From NCBI RefSeq assembly GCF_018130695.1, contig NZ_JAFCJX010000018.1, positions 62,001 through 126,000 of the forward strand: a stretch of DNA of 64,000 bases. The letters are read 5' to 3'. The position numbers and the translations under genes were made by a program. The notes under the pieces were generated by a model, which saw only the letters and a list, made by a program, of their open reading frames with translations, was not told the DNA's origin and did not search any database. Below, in pieces: positions 32,718-40,965 of the stretch. Source of the DNA: Bradyrhizobium jicamae. GTDB lineage: Bacteria > Pseudomonadota > Alphaproteobacteria > Rhizobiales > Xanthobacteraceae. How positions within the stretch are numbered: position 1 is the stretch's first letter; each line of letters begins with the position of its first letter.

Positions 32718-33664
32718 TGGCGATCTCAGGCGATTCCATGACGTGGCAGGTCGGCCTGCTCGGCTATGGTGAGGTCGGGCGCATCCTTGCCGAGGATCTG
32801 CGCAAGCAGGGCGTCAAGGTCGCAGCCTACGACATCAAGCTCGGGAATGAGCAAGGCGCGCCGCTGCGCGATCATGCTGGCGGCATCGGCGTGACGCTGG
32901 CCGCGTCGCATGCGGAACTGGCGGCGCAATCCGATTTCATCATCTCCGCGGTGACCGCGAGCCAGGCCGTGCCGGTGGCGCAGGCCGCCGCACCCGCCGT
33001 TCAGAAGGGCGCCTGGTTTCTCGACTTCAACTCGGCTTCTCCCGGCGCCAAGCAGCGTGCGGCCGCGGTCATCGACGGTGCGGGCGGTCGCTATGTCGAG
33101 GGTGCGGTGATGACCTCCGTGCCGCCTTATCGCATCAAGGTGCCGCTGCTGCTCGGCGGCCGCGGCGCGCGGGAGCTGGCGCCCTCGCTGGTCGCGCTCG
33201 GCTTCGCGGCCAAGGTGGCCAGCGACGAGCTCGGCGTGTCCTCCGCGGTGAAGATGTGCCGTAGCATCATGATCAAGGGCCTCGAGGCGATGGTGATCGA
33301 AAGCTTCACCACCGCGCGCGCCTATGGCGTCGAAGACGCGGTGCTGGCCTCGCTCACCGAGACCTTTCCGACCATCGACTGGGAGAAGCAGGGCGCCTAT
33401 TTCTTCCAGCGCGTGATCGAGCACGGCCGCCGCCGCGCTGAGGAGGTGCGCGAGGTCGCCGAGACCGTACGCGAAGCGGGCCTGACGCCATGGTCCGCGC
33501 AGGGCACCGCGGAGCGGCAGGCCTTCATCGCCGATCTCGCCGATGAGGGCGTGTTCGGCGCCAAGGGGACGAAAGAGTTTGCCCGCAGCGCCGACTGGCG
33601 CACCGAGGCGGATCGAATTTTGGCCAAGATCAACAGCACGGCAAAGCGCAAGGCGGCCGGCTAG
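32717..33664 (+). CDS. NAD(P)-dependent dehydrogenase, 6-phosphogluconate dehydrogenase-like with DUF1932
   Basis: A 315-residue beta-hydroxyacid-dehydrogenase-like protein. The Rossmann motif is VGLLGYGEVGRILAEDL, the middle part carries DFNSASPGAKQRAA, and the C-terminal half fits DUF1932 (SSAVKMCRSIMIKGLEAMVIESFTTARAYGV). Proteins of this type sit in aromatic-acid gene clusters and may act on hydroxyacid intermediates. It is the last gene of the operon. The substrate is unknown; Met7 is an alternative start. Confidence 0.8.
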   Translation: MAISGDSMTWQVGLLGYGEVGRILAEDLRKQGVKVAAYDIKLGNEQGAPLRDHAGGIGVTLAASHAELAAQSDFIISAVTASQAVPVAQAAAPAVQKGAWFLDFNSASPGAKQRAAAVIDGAGGRYVEGAVMTSVPPYRIKVPLLLGGRGARELAPSLVALGFAAKVASDELGVSSAVKMCRSIMIKGLEAMVIESFTTARAYGVEDAVLASLTETFPTIDWEKQGAYFFQRVIEHGRRRAEEVREVAETVREAGLTPWSAQGTAERQAFIADLADEGVFGAKGTKEFARSADWRTEADRILAKINSTAKRKAAG

Positions 33665-33679
33665 CGACGGCGTCGCGCG

Positions 33680-34651
33680 CTAATTCATCGTGGCGCCTGA
33701 CGCCTTGATGATCCCGGCCCATTTGGTGGTTTCATCGGCCAGGAATTGCCCGAACGCGGTACCTGCGACGGTGCCGGGCTCGGCGCCAAGTTCGGCGAAG
33801 CGCTTCTGCACGTCAGGCATTTGCAGGATCGCCGTGACATCATCCTGCAGCTTCGCCAACACCGCCGGCGGCGTCTTCGCAGGCGCCACCAGACCGAACC
33901 AGGCCGATGCTTCGAAGCCGGGAACGGTCTCTGCGACAACAGGCACGTCGGGCAGGGCGCTCGCCCGCTTCGCGCCGGCGACCGCAATCGCATTGATCAG
34001 CTTTCCCTGCACCTGCGGTAGCAGCGCCGGCATGTTGTCGAACATCATGGGGATGTGGCCGGCCAGCAGATCGTTCATCGCGGGCGCCGCGCCCTTGTAA
34101 GGCACGTGCACGATGTCGATGCCGGTCATGCTCTTGAGCAGTTCGCCGGCGAGATGGTTGGTCGCGCCGATGCCGGACGAGCCGAAATTGATCGTGCCCG
34201 GTTTGGCCTTGGCGAGCGCCACGAGCTCGCTGACGTTCCTGACGCCGAGCGAGGGGTGCACCACCAGCACGATCGGCACCGTCGCGATCAGCGCGACCGG
34301 CGCAAACGACGTGGCCGGATCGAACGGCAGCTTCTTGTACAGCGCGGCATTGGTGGTCAGCGGCGGCGGCGCGGTCAAGAGCAGGGTGGTGCCGTCAGGG
34401 TCGGACGTCGCCACCGCCTCGGCGCCGATATTGCCGCCGGCGCCGCCGCGGTTTTCGACCAGGAACGGCTGCGAGCTGCGCTCCGTCAGCTTCTGCGTCA
34501 CGATCCGCGCGATGATGTCATTGGAGCCGCCGGCCGGGAACGGCACGATGATCCTGACCGGCCGTGACGGATAGCTTTGCGCGTGCACGGCGCCGCCGAG
34601 CAGGAACGTGGCACCGGCGGCGAGCAGCGAACGGCGGCTGAGCTGGGACAT
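33680..34651 (-). CDS. Bug-family (TctC-type) periplasmic solute receptor
   Basis: A 323-residue tripartite tricarboxylate transporter receptor. The N-terminus (MSQLSRRSLLAAGATFLLGGAVHA) carries an SRRSLL twin-arginine motif, so export may go through Tat. Family blocks: YPSRPVRIIVPFPAGGSNDIIAR, VENRGGAGGNIGAEAV and HLAGELLKSMTGIDIVHVPYKGAAPA. The ATG at 34651 is preceded by GAGGAAAC. It converges on the protocatechuate operon and is divergent from an SDR gene; it may bind the aromatic acid degraded next door. No TctA/TctB genes are near. Confidence 0.9.
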   Translation of the reverse strand: MSQLSRRSLLAAGATFLLGGAVHAQSYPSRPVRIIVPFPAGGSNDIIARIVTQKLTERSSQPFLVENRGGAGGNIGAEAVATSDPDGTTLLLTAPPPLTTNAALYKKLPFDPATSFAPVALIATVPIVLVVHPSLGVRNVSELVALAKAKPGTINFGSSGIGATNHLAGELLKSMTGIDIVHVPYKGAAPAMNDLLAGHIPMMFDNMPALLPQVQGKLINAIAVAGAKRASALPDVPVVAETVPGFEASAWFGLVAPAKTPPAVLAKLQDDVTAILQMPDVQKRFAELGAEPGTVAGTAFGQFLADETTKWAGIIKASGATMN

Positions 34652-34782
34652 CGGCGTTTCCTCGTTTTTCGTCATGATCGCCGAGCAGGGCGCGATTGGC
34701 AATGCAGAGGTAGCTATTCCGCCGCGTTCCCTGCTGGCCTGCGATGCGCTAAAGGCTAGAGCCAGGAATTGAGGAGGTCCTC

Positions 34783-35565
34783 ATGAAATTTTCCGGCAAG
34801 GTTGTCGCAATCACCGGCGCGGCGCGCGGCATCGGCAAGGCCTGTGCCGAGCGTTTCCTGCACGACGGCGCCAAGGTGGTCATCTCGGACATCGACGCGA
34901 CCTCGCTGGCTCACGCCGCCAGGGACCTTCGACATCCCGACGCGCTGCGCACCGTCGAGGCCGATGTCAGCAAGCGCGCCGATGTCGATCGGCTGGTGGC
35001 GAAGGCGGTCAGCGATTTCGGCCGGCTCGACGTCATGGTCAACAACGCCGGCGTCGCGCGCAACCGCGACTTCCTCGAGATTGCCGAGGCCGAGTTCGAC
35101 GATGTGATGGACATCAATCTGAAGGGCGCGTTCTTCGGCGTGCAGGCGGCGGCGAAGCAGATGATCGCGCAGGGCGGCGGCGGGGTCGTGATCAACATGT
35201 CCTCGGTCAACGCGCTGCTGGCAATCCCCTCGCTTGCGACCTATGCGATGTCCAAGGGCGGCGTGAAGCAGCTGACGTCGGTGGCGGCGGTCGCGCTGGC
35301 GCCGCATCGCATCCGCGTCGTCGCCGTTGGCCCGGGCACGATCCTGACCGAGATGGTCGCGACCGCGATCTTTTCCTCCGACGATGCGCGGCGCAGCGTG
35401 CTGTCGCGCACGCCGGCGGGCCGCTGCGGCGAGCCCAGCGAGGTCGCCTCCGTCGTCGCCTTCCTCGCCAGCGACGACGCGTCCTACATCACCGGCCAGA
35501 CCATCTATCCCGATGGGGGCCGATTGATCCTGAATTACACCGTGCCGGTGACGGAGCAGAAGTGA
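34783..35565 (+). CDS. Short-chain dehydrogenase/reductase
   Basis: A 260-residue classical SDR. The cofactor motif is TGAARGIG (11-18), NNAG is at 87-90 and the active site is Ser140/141, Tyr154 and Lys158 (TYAMSKGG). An acidic residue after strand 2 (SDIDA) suggests NAD preference. An excellent AGGAGG precedes the ATG. It is a single gene divergent from the Bug receptor and followed by a repeat. Substrate is unknown; annotation as a 3-oxoacyl-ACP reductase type would be by fold only. Confidence 0.88.
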   Translation: MKFSGKVVAITGAARGIGKACAERFLHDGAKVVISDIDATSLAHAARDLRHPDALRTVEADVSKRADVDRLVAKAVSDFGRLDVMVNNAGVARNRDFLEIAEAEFDDVMDINLKGAFFGVQAAAKQMIAQGGGGVVINMSSVNALLAIPSLATYAMSKGGVKQLTSVAAVALAPHRIRVVAVGPGTILTEMVATAIFSSDDARRSVLSRTPAGRCGEPSEVASVVAFLASDDASYITGQTIYPDGGRLILNYTVPVTEQK

Positions 35566-35580
35566 GCGCGTTCGTCTTCA

Positions 35581-35718
35581 CCTCGCCCCGCCTGCGGGGA
35601 GAGGTCGGATCGCATGCAACGAAGCGGAATGCGAGTCTCCGCGAACTTAACTGTGGCCGATTTACGCGGCGGCAGCCCCTCACCCCAACCCTCTCCCCGT
35701 AAGAACGGGGCGAGGGGG
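35581..35718. repeat. Intergenic palindromic repeat, 'cctctccccgc' family
   Basis: Arms CCTCGCCCCGCCTGCGGGGA and CTCTCCCCGTAAGAACGGGG, with an internal arm pair around CGCATGCAACG...GCG. It lies between the converging SDR and SnoaL-like genes and could act as a bidirectional terminator. Confidence 0.8.
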
Positions 35719-35746
35719 CGCGGTGCCGATGCCGTTAGACCTCAGC

Positions 35747-36151
35747 TTAAGTCAGCCACGTTTCCTGCAGATGCCGCCACACCGGCGTCGGGCGGTCGGC
35801 ACGGTTGAGCAGCAGCGCGGTGCAGACGCGGTTGTTGACGCCGGAGTCCTGGGTCTGCTTTTCCTGATAGGTGACGAGCGCGGCGCCATCGCCGACATGG
35901 CGCACCACGACGTCGCTGATCTCCATGATCAGCGTCGGCCTTGTGCCGCGCATGCCGGGGAGCGCGCCGCTGAACTGCTGGTAGGTGATGATCTTGCCGG
36001 CCGGGTTCATCATATGAAAACCCTCGTCGAAGCGGGCGAGGATTCCGGCGGGATCGCCGGTGCCCTCGGCGCGGAACCAGGCCTGCAACAGACGATGCAG
36101 CCCGTCGATCTCGCGTGAGGCGGCGTCAGCGAAGGAAGAGGATGCAGACAT
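35747..36151 (-). CDS. SnoaL/NTF2-like small protein (DUF4440 type)
   Basis: A 134-residue protein with the NTF2-like pattern: an N-terminal helix pair (LHRLLQAWFRAEGTGDPAGILARFDEGFHMMNPAGKIITY) and beta strands ending WRHLQETWLT. Members act as small isomerases, hydrolases or unknown accessory proteins in catabolic operons. It is the last gene of the flavin reductase / SDR / monooxygenase set, 12 bp after the reductase. Function cannot be named. Confidence 0.75.
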   Translation of the reverse strand: MSASSSFADAASREIDGLHRLLQAWFRAEGTGDPAGILARFDEGFHMMNPAGKIITYQQFSGALPGMRGTRPTLIMEISDVVVRHVGDGAALVTYQEKQTQDSGVNNRVCTALLLNRADRPTPVWRHLQETWLT

Positions 36152-36163
36152 GGAACCTCCTGT

Positions 36164-36688
36164 TCAGGATGATGGGCAGCACGCCGCCGCGGTGGCAGCC
36201 GGCTGCAGATGATGATAGGCGCGGTTGAAATAGATCAGCGCTTCCGGATCGGATCCCATCGCCAACGCCGCGACCTCGCAGAAGAAAACGCTGTGGGTCC
36301 CGATCGTCTCGGTGCGCACGATCCGGCAATCGAGGCTGACGGACGCATCTTCCAGCACCGGCGCGCCGGTTTCGAGCACGCGCCAGGAGCCGGCGGCGAA
36401 ACGATCGGCGACGCCGAGCCCGCTCTTGCCGAACAGGCCGGAGAGATCCCGGTGCCGGCCGCTCAGCACGTTGACGCAGAGCACGCCGTTCTCGGTCAGA
36501 TGCGCATGCGCGCCGGCCGAGCGATTGACGCAGACCAAGAGCGTCGGCGGCGAGTCGGTGACACTGCAGACGGCGGAGGCCGTTAGCCCGTGACGTCCGG
36601 CGGGGCCGTCGGTGGTGATGACGTTGACGGCGGCGCCGAGCCGGCTCATCGCGTCGCGGAACTCGGTCTGCTGGATGGTCGCGGTCAT
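36164..36688 (-). CDS. Flavin reductase of a two-component monooxygenase
   Basis: A 174-residue FMN-binding split-barrel reductase of the HpaC/RutF group. Typical segments: FRDAMSRLGAAVNVITTDGPAGRHGLTASAVCSVTDSPPTLLVCVNRSA, the NGVLCVNVLS strand and HSVFFCEV. It reduces FMN or FAD with NAD(P)H and hands it to an oxygenase. The acyl-CoA dehydrogenase-fold oxygenase at 37515-38672 in the same operon is the natural partner. The start is supported by the N-terminal match. Confidence 0.9.
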   Translation of the reverse strand: MTATIQQTEFRDAMSRLGAAVNVITTDGPAGRHGLTASAVCSVTDSPPTLLVCVNRSAGAHAHLTENGVLCVNVLSGRHRDLSGLFGKSGLGVADRFAAGSWRVLETGAPVLEDASVSLDCRIVRTETIGTHSVFFCEVAALAMGSDPEALIYFNRAYHHLQPAATAAACCPSS

Positions 36689-36699
36689 GGCTTCACTCC

Positions 36700-37458
36700 T
36701 TAACGCAGGTAGAGTCCGCCGTTGACGTCCCAGGTCGCGCCGTTGGCGAAGGCGGCACCTGGTGAAGCGAGCAACAGAACCATCTGGCCGATGAAGGCGG
36801 GATCGCCGATGTCGCCGACCGGGATCGTCGTCTTCAACCCGGCCAGCCGCTCCGGCGACAGCGTGCGATGAACCATCGGCGAGTCGATCGGGCCCGGCGC
36901 GATCGCGTTGCAGGTGACGCCCGATGGCCCGAGATCGCGCGCGAACACCTTCGTCAGCGTGACGATGCCGCCCTTCGAGGCCGCATAATGCGCGCCGGTC
37001 GCGCTGCCGCCGTTCTGGCCGGCGAGCGAGGCCATGTTGATCAGGCGGCCATGGCCGCGATCGCGAAAATAGTTGCCGAATACCTGGCAGCCAAGGAAGG
37101 TGCCACGCACATTCACCGCCATCACGGCGTCGAACTCCTCCGGCGAAATCTCCATCAGCGGCCGCGCCACGGTCATGGCGGCATTGTTGACCAGCACATG
37201 CACGCTGCCGAAGCGCGCGGTCGCTGCCGCAAGCGCAGCCTCGAATTGCGCCTTCTCGCGCACGTCGAGGCGATGGGCGAATGCGGTCTTGCCGGAGGGA
37301 TCAAGCTCGCTGGCGAGCCGTTGTGCCGCCGCCTCGTCGATGTCGGCGATCATGACGCGATAGCCGCCGCCATGCAGCGCCTTCGCAATCGACATCCCGA
37401 CGCCATTGCCGCTCCCGGTGATCACAGCGCAGCGCGCTTCCGTTCCCGTGACGCTCAT
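36700..37458 (-). CDS. Short-chain dehydrogenase/reductase
   Basis: A 252-residue classical SDR with TGSGNGVG at 14-21, a NNAA motif (91-94), and catalytic Ser144, Tyr158, Lys162. The acidic residue after strand 2 (ADIDE) suggests NAD use. The frame extends upstream into the oxygenase gene; the ATG at 37458 is chosen for the N-terminus. It lies between the oxygenase and the flavin reductase, so it probably oxidises or reduces a product of the monooxygenase. Confidence 0.88.
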   Translation of the reverse strand: MSVTGTEARCAVITGSGNGVGMSIAKALHGGGYRVMIADIDEAAAQRLASELDPSGKTAFAHRLDVREKAQFEAALAAATARFGSVHVLVNNAAMTVARPLMEISPEEFDAVMAVNVRGTFLGCQVFGNYFRDRGHGRLINMASLAGQNGGSATGAHYAASKGGIVTLTKVFARDLGPSGVTCNAIAPGPIDSPMVHRTLSPERLAGLKTTIPVGDIGDPAFIGQMVLLLASPGAAFANGATWDVNGGLYLR

Positions 37459-37514
37459 CGTTGGTCTCCGATTCGAGTGATGGTCATCAAGAATGTCCTC
37501 GTTGCGTGCGAGGG

Positions 37515-38672
37515 CTATGGGAAGCCGGGCTGCGCGGGCAGGCCGAGCAGGATGCGGCCGGCGCTCTGCAGCGTGCCCTCGCTGAGGAAGGCGTGCTGCG
37601 CCACCACCAGGGCGTCGCACATCGCGCGCGCCAGATTATGCGTGGTGTAGATTGACGTGGTGCCGGCCAGCGTGCAGGCGATCCGTGCCACCTCGGCGCC
37701 GGTATGCGCGGCATGGGTCGCGGCAAGCCGCATCACCGTCATTGTCTTCTGGCTCGGCGGTCCCGCCTGCACCTCATCCCACAATTCCTCGGTCGCCTCA
37801 TAGAAGAAGCTGCGCGCGGAGCGCAGCAACGCCTCGGCGCGCGCAATCTCGAGCTGGACATAGCCGCGGTCGGCCATCACGGGCGCGCCGGTGATCGAAG
37901 CGCGGCCGCCGGCCATCGCGATGACGTCGTCGAGCGCGGAGCGGGCGACGCCGATGCCGACGATCGCCAGCACCTGCGCCGCCATCGGCAGCGACGGATA
38001 GCGGTAGATCGGCAGGTCGACCGAGGCCGCGCCGCCGCGGATCATGGTCCATTCCTCCGGCACCACCACGTCCTTCACCACGATGTCGTGGCTGCCGGTG
38101 CCCTGCAGGCCGATCACGTCCCAGTTGCGGCGGATCGACACCTGCTTGGCCGGCATGACAGCGACGCGCGGCAGGCCGCCGGTGGAATCGCCGTCCACCG
38201 AGATGCCGGCACCGATGAAATCCGCTCCCGTCGATCCGCTGCAGAATTTCCAGAGGCCGTTGACGACGAAGCCCTCAGCTGTCCGTTTTGCCGGTTGCAG
38301 CGGAAACAATCCGCCGGCGAACACGACGTCGGGACCGTTGGCGTAGAGTTTGCGCAGGGTCGGCTCCGGGAGTGCTGCGAGATAGCCGGCGGAGCCGCCG
38401 AAGCTTGCGACCCATCCGGCCGAGCCGTCGGCTTCCGAAATCGCCTCGATCAGGCGGCAGAATTCCGCGGGCGTGCGCTCGTCGCCGCCGAACCGCTTGG
38501 CCACCATCGCGCGATAGACGCCGACACGCTTGAAGCCCTCGATGATGTCATCGGGCATCTGCTGGGCGGCGATGAACTCGGCGCGGCGCGCGCGGATGTC
38601 GGCGAGCAGCGCGGGCAGGGTATCGGCACTGGCCGCGGCCTCGCGGGCGACTGACTTCAGCGGGCTGTTCAT
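37515..38672 (-). CDS. Flavin-dependent monooxygenase, acyl-CoA dehydrogenase fold (group D)
   Basis: A 385-residue protein with an acyl-CoA dehydrogenase-type fold: N-terminal helical domain, SADGSAGWVASFGG, middle beta domain with GLWKFCSGSTGADFIGAG, and a C-terminal helical bundle. There is no clear catalytic glutamate of true acyl-CoA dehydrogenases, and the pairing with a flavin reductase two genes downstream points to a group D oxygenase (HsaA, HpaH-C2 type) that hydroxylates an aromatic or related compound. It is the first gene of the operon, with a near-perfect 20-bp palindrome 62-81 bp upstream. Confidence 0.82.
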   Translation of the reverse strand: MNSPLKSVAREAAASADTLPALLADIRARRAEFIAAQQMPDDIIEGFKRVGVYRAMVAKRFGGDERTPAEFCRLIEAISEADGSAGWVASFGGSAGYLAALPEPTLRKLYANGPDVVFAGGLFPLQPAKRTAEGFVVNGLWKFCSGSTGADFIGAGISVDGDSTGGLPRVAVMPAKQVSIRRNWDVIGLQGTGSHDIVVKDVVVPEEWTMIRGGAASVDLPIYRYPSLPMAAQVLAIVGIGVARSALDDVIAMAGGRASITGAPVMADRGYVQLEIARAEALLRSARSFFYEATEELWDEVQAGPPSQKTMTVMRLAATHAAHTGAEVARIACTLAGTTSIYTTHNLARAMCDALVVAQHAFLSEGTLQSAGRILLGLPAQPGFP

Positions 38673-38733
38673 GGCTCAGACCTCCGTGCGCAGGCGGATC
38701 ATCCTCCGCGGCTTGCCATGATCAAACCAGAAA

Positions 38734-38753
38734 TTAGTGGAATATTCCAGTAA
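38734..38753. promoter_or_regulatory. Candidate MarR operator upstream of the monooxygenase operon
   Basis: TTAGTGGAAT-ATTCCAGTAA, a 20-bp palindrome with one mismatched pair around the perfect core TGGAATATTCCA. It lies 62-81 bp upstream of the oxygenase start in an A/T-rich patch. MarR proteins commonly bind palindromes of this size, and a MarR gene lies at 39089. Confidence 0.6.
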
Positions 38754-38836
38754 AAAGTTTGGACGCCTCGGCGGAATTCGATTTTGCAGTGCCGCAAGCG
38801 GCGAGAACCGCAGAAGAATCAGGGTTCTACCGCATC

Positions 38837-38986
38837 GTCATGGCCGGGCTTGTCCCCGCCACCCACGTCTTCGTCGCGTAGAAGAAAGGCGTGGATGCCC
38901 GGGAGCCGGCTACGCCAAGGCTTCGCCGGGCTATAGTGCTCGCCTCGCCGAAGCTTTAGCGAAGGCGGGACAAGCCCGGGCATGAC
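38837..38986. repeat. 'GTCATGCCCGGGC' palindrome interrupted by a second element
   Basis: The outer repeat is the family seen at 17861 and 26457. Its right arm is split at GGGA by a 62-base insert (38905-38966) and continues after a second GGGA (38967-38970). The insert has imperfect inverted arms (about 38909-38931 and 38942-38966) rich in AAGCTT/AAGGCTTCG, and looks like a separate palindromic element with 4-bp target duplication. Confidence 0.75.
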
Positions 38987-39088
38987 GGTGGTGGGGGCGG
39001 GGCAAGCCGCTCGCAATCGCAACGCCTTTATCCTAGGGATGGTTGCGACGGGGCGATCGCTTAACGCCTGGGCATTTGCGGAATCGAG

Positions 39089-39568
39089 ATGCGAAAAGAC
39101 GAGTTCGACAAGATCAAGCAGCACGTCAAAAGCGATGACAGCCGCTTCGTTGCCAGCCGTTCGCCGTTCTACCAGACCGTCCGCATGCTCGCGCAATATT
39201 ACGCGCGGATGAACACGGTGCTGAAGCCGATGGGAATCGATCACGCCCGCTGGCGCGTGCTGTCGCTTTTGGTTGAGCATGAGCCGATCACGGTGTCTGA
39301 AATCGCCGACGATTGCGTAGTCAACATCTCGACCATGGCCAAGACCATCAACCGCATGGTGACGGAGGGTTTTGTCACCGTGCGCACCTCGAGCGCAGAT
39401 GCCCGCTCGACCGAGGTGATGATATCCGACAAGGGGCGTGCGCTGCTCGACAAGACCCGCGAGAAGACGGCCGCGGTGTTCCAGGAAGCGCTGGGCGGTC
39501 TCTCGAAGACCGAGCTTCAGGTGCTCAACTCGCTATCGGCCCGCATCTTCGAGAATCTGTCGCAATAA
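39089..39568 (+). CDS. MarR-family transcriptional regulator
   Basis: A 159-residue MarR protein. The winged helix is evident: ARWRVLSLLVEHEPITVSEIADDCVVNISTMAKTINRMVTEGFVTVRTSSADARSTEVMISDKGRALL. MarR proteins often respond to aromatic acids. It is divergent from the monooxygenase operon with a repeat and a 20-bp palindrome between them, and convergent with the LacI gene 7 bp beyond its stop. Control of the monooxygenase operon is the simplest reading. Confidence 0.9.
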   Translation: MRKDEFDKIKQHVKSDDSRFVASRSPFYQTVRMLAQYYARMNTVLKPMGIDHARWRVLSLLVEHEPITVSEIADDCVVNISTMAKTINRMVTEGFVTVRTSSADARSTEVMISDKGRALLDKTREKTAAVFQEALGGLSKTELQVLNSLSARIFENLSQ

Positions 39569-39575
39569 ACCGCTG

Positions 39576-40643
39576 TCAGCGCTCGCGCGGCGGTGTGCAG
39601 GAATGGCGCATGATGAAGCGGGTCGGCAGATAGACCGGCCGCGGGTCATGCGCCTTGTCGCCGTCGCGGATCCGCTCCAGCAGGATCCGCGCGGCGATCC
39701 GGCCGACCTCGTCGAGATCCCAGGTCAGCGCGCTGATCGCGGGCGTCGCATGACGGGCGAGGTCGGTGTCGCCGATGCAGACGAGGGAGATGTCGTCGGG
39801 ATAATGAAGCCCCTGGCTGGCCAGCGCTTCCATGACGCCGGCGAGCATGTGGGTGCCCAGCGTGATGATGGCCGTCGGGCGGCTTTCGCCCTGTAGCAAC
39901 TGGCGGACTTCGCTGAACGGCGTGCCTGAGCCCTGCATCTGCGGCCGCACCAGATCGGGGTCGACGTCGATGCCGGCCTCGGCATGGGCCTGGCGATAGC
40001 CGGCAAGTCGTTCCGAACTCGGCAGCAACGCGGCGCGCCCGGTCAAGAGCGCGATGCGGCGATGGCCGAGGCCGATCAGGTGGCGTGTGATCTCGAGCCC
40101 GCCGCCGCGATGGTCGGCGCGCACCGAGGGGACATCAGGCACCTCGCGGTCGATCGCGACGCAGGGCAGATCGAGTGTCGCAAGGCTCGCGGCGAAATCC
40201 GCGTGCGCATTGTCGCCGGCAAACAGCAGCAGGCCGTCCATCCGCCGCCGGCGCACCGCCGAGATGAAGGCGGTCTCGCGCGCCTCCTCGTGCCGCGTCG
40301 CCGCCAGCATCAGCACATAGCCGGCACGCTGGAATTCCTCTTCAGCGGCGTTGACCATGTCGCTGTAGAGCGGGTTGGAGAGGTCGGCCACCATGCAGCC
40401 GATCGTGTTGCTGGCGCGCGAACGCAGCGCCTGCGCGGCCGAATGCGGCTCGAAGCCGAGGCGATTGACCACGCGCATGATGCGCGCATGCAACTCGGGA
40501 CTCGTGTGCGGTCCGCCGTTCAGCACGCGGCTGACGCTGCTGACGGACACGCCGGCCTTGGCCGCGACGTCGCGAATGGTCGGTCGTGCGGATGCGCTTC
40601 GTTGTGGTGTGGCCATCAGTGCTGTCTTGCCCGGTGTCGTCAT
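39576..40643 (-). CDS. LacI-family transcriptional regulator
   Basis: A protein of about 355 residues with the LacI DNA-binding head (PTIRDVAAKAGVSVSSVSRVLNGGPHTSPELHARIMRVVNRLGFEPHSAAQALRSR) and a periplasmic-binding-protein-like ligand domain (NTIGCMVADLSNPLYSDMVNAAEEEF). The start is unsure: ATG at 40643 or at 40616; neither has a strong ribosome-binding site. It is divergent from the VOC-reductase operon, with LacI-type palindromes at 40661-40675 and 40797-40810. Most LacI proteins sense sugars, but the target operon does not look sugar-specific. Confidence 0.88.
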   Translation of the reverse strand: MTTPGKTALMATPQRSASARPTIRDVAAKAGVSVSSVSRVLNGGPHTSPELHARIMRVVNRLGFEPHSAAQALRSRASNTIGCMVADLSNPLYSDMVNAAEEEFQRAGYVLMLAATRHEEARETAFISAVRRRRMDGLLLFAGDNAHADFAASLATLDLPCVAIDREVPDVPSVRADHRGGGLEITRHLIGLGHRRIALLTGRAALLPSSERLAGYRQAHAEAGIDVDPDLVRPQMQGSGTPFSEVRQLLQGESRPTAIITLGTHMLAGVMEALASQGLHYPDDISLVCIGDTDLARHATPAISALTWDLDEVGRIAARILLERIRDGDKAHDPRPVYLPTRFIMRHSCTPPRER

Positions 40644-40660
40644 CGATTGTGCTGCGATTC

Positions 40661-40675
40661 TGGAGCGCGTTTCCA
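40661..40675. promoter_or_regulatory. Candidate LacI-family half-strength operator near the regulator start
   Basis: TGGAGCGCGTTTCCA, an imperfect palindrome resembling the stronger site at 40797. It is located 18 bases upstream of the LacI ATG at 40643, where binding would cause autorepression. Confidence 0.45.
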
Positions 40676-40796
40676 GAGCCCGGGCATGGCCCGCGAATGC
40701 CGTCCCCAATTGGGTCAAGGAGTCAAAAACAAGTACCGTTTCTTATTATATATACAAGTAAAATCATATAGATGAGACAATAAAAAAAGACAATAT

Positions 40797-40810
40797 TGAA
40801 AACGTTTCCA
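40797..40810. promoter_or_regulatory. LacI-family operator in the divergent promoter
   Basis: TGAAAAC-GTTTCCA, matching in 6 of 7 arm pairs with a central CG as in LacI/GalR operators. It lies at the edge of a very A/T-rich stretch (40735-40800) that stands out from the GC-rich surroundings and probably holds the divergent promoters. The VOC gene starts about 155 bp downstream. Confidence 0.7.
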
Positions 40811-40965
40811 GAACTCGTTATAGGGACGTCCAAGCGAGGAAACGACATCGGGAGCTTGACAGGCGTAGCCAGCCGATCGCGCAGGCGCCGGAACTACCCG
40901 GCTCGGCGGCGGCATGCGTCTGACAGCTTCACCAGCAAGATCAGAAACGCCGAACGGGGAAGCCC

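Noticed and set aside
38837..38986. A CRISPR-like array or small RNA at the composite repeat
   Set aside because: There are no regularly spaced equal repeats. The structure is explained by one palindrome nested in another.
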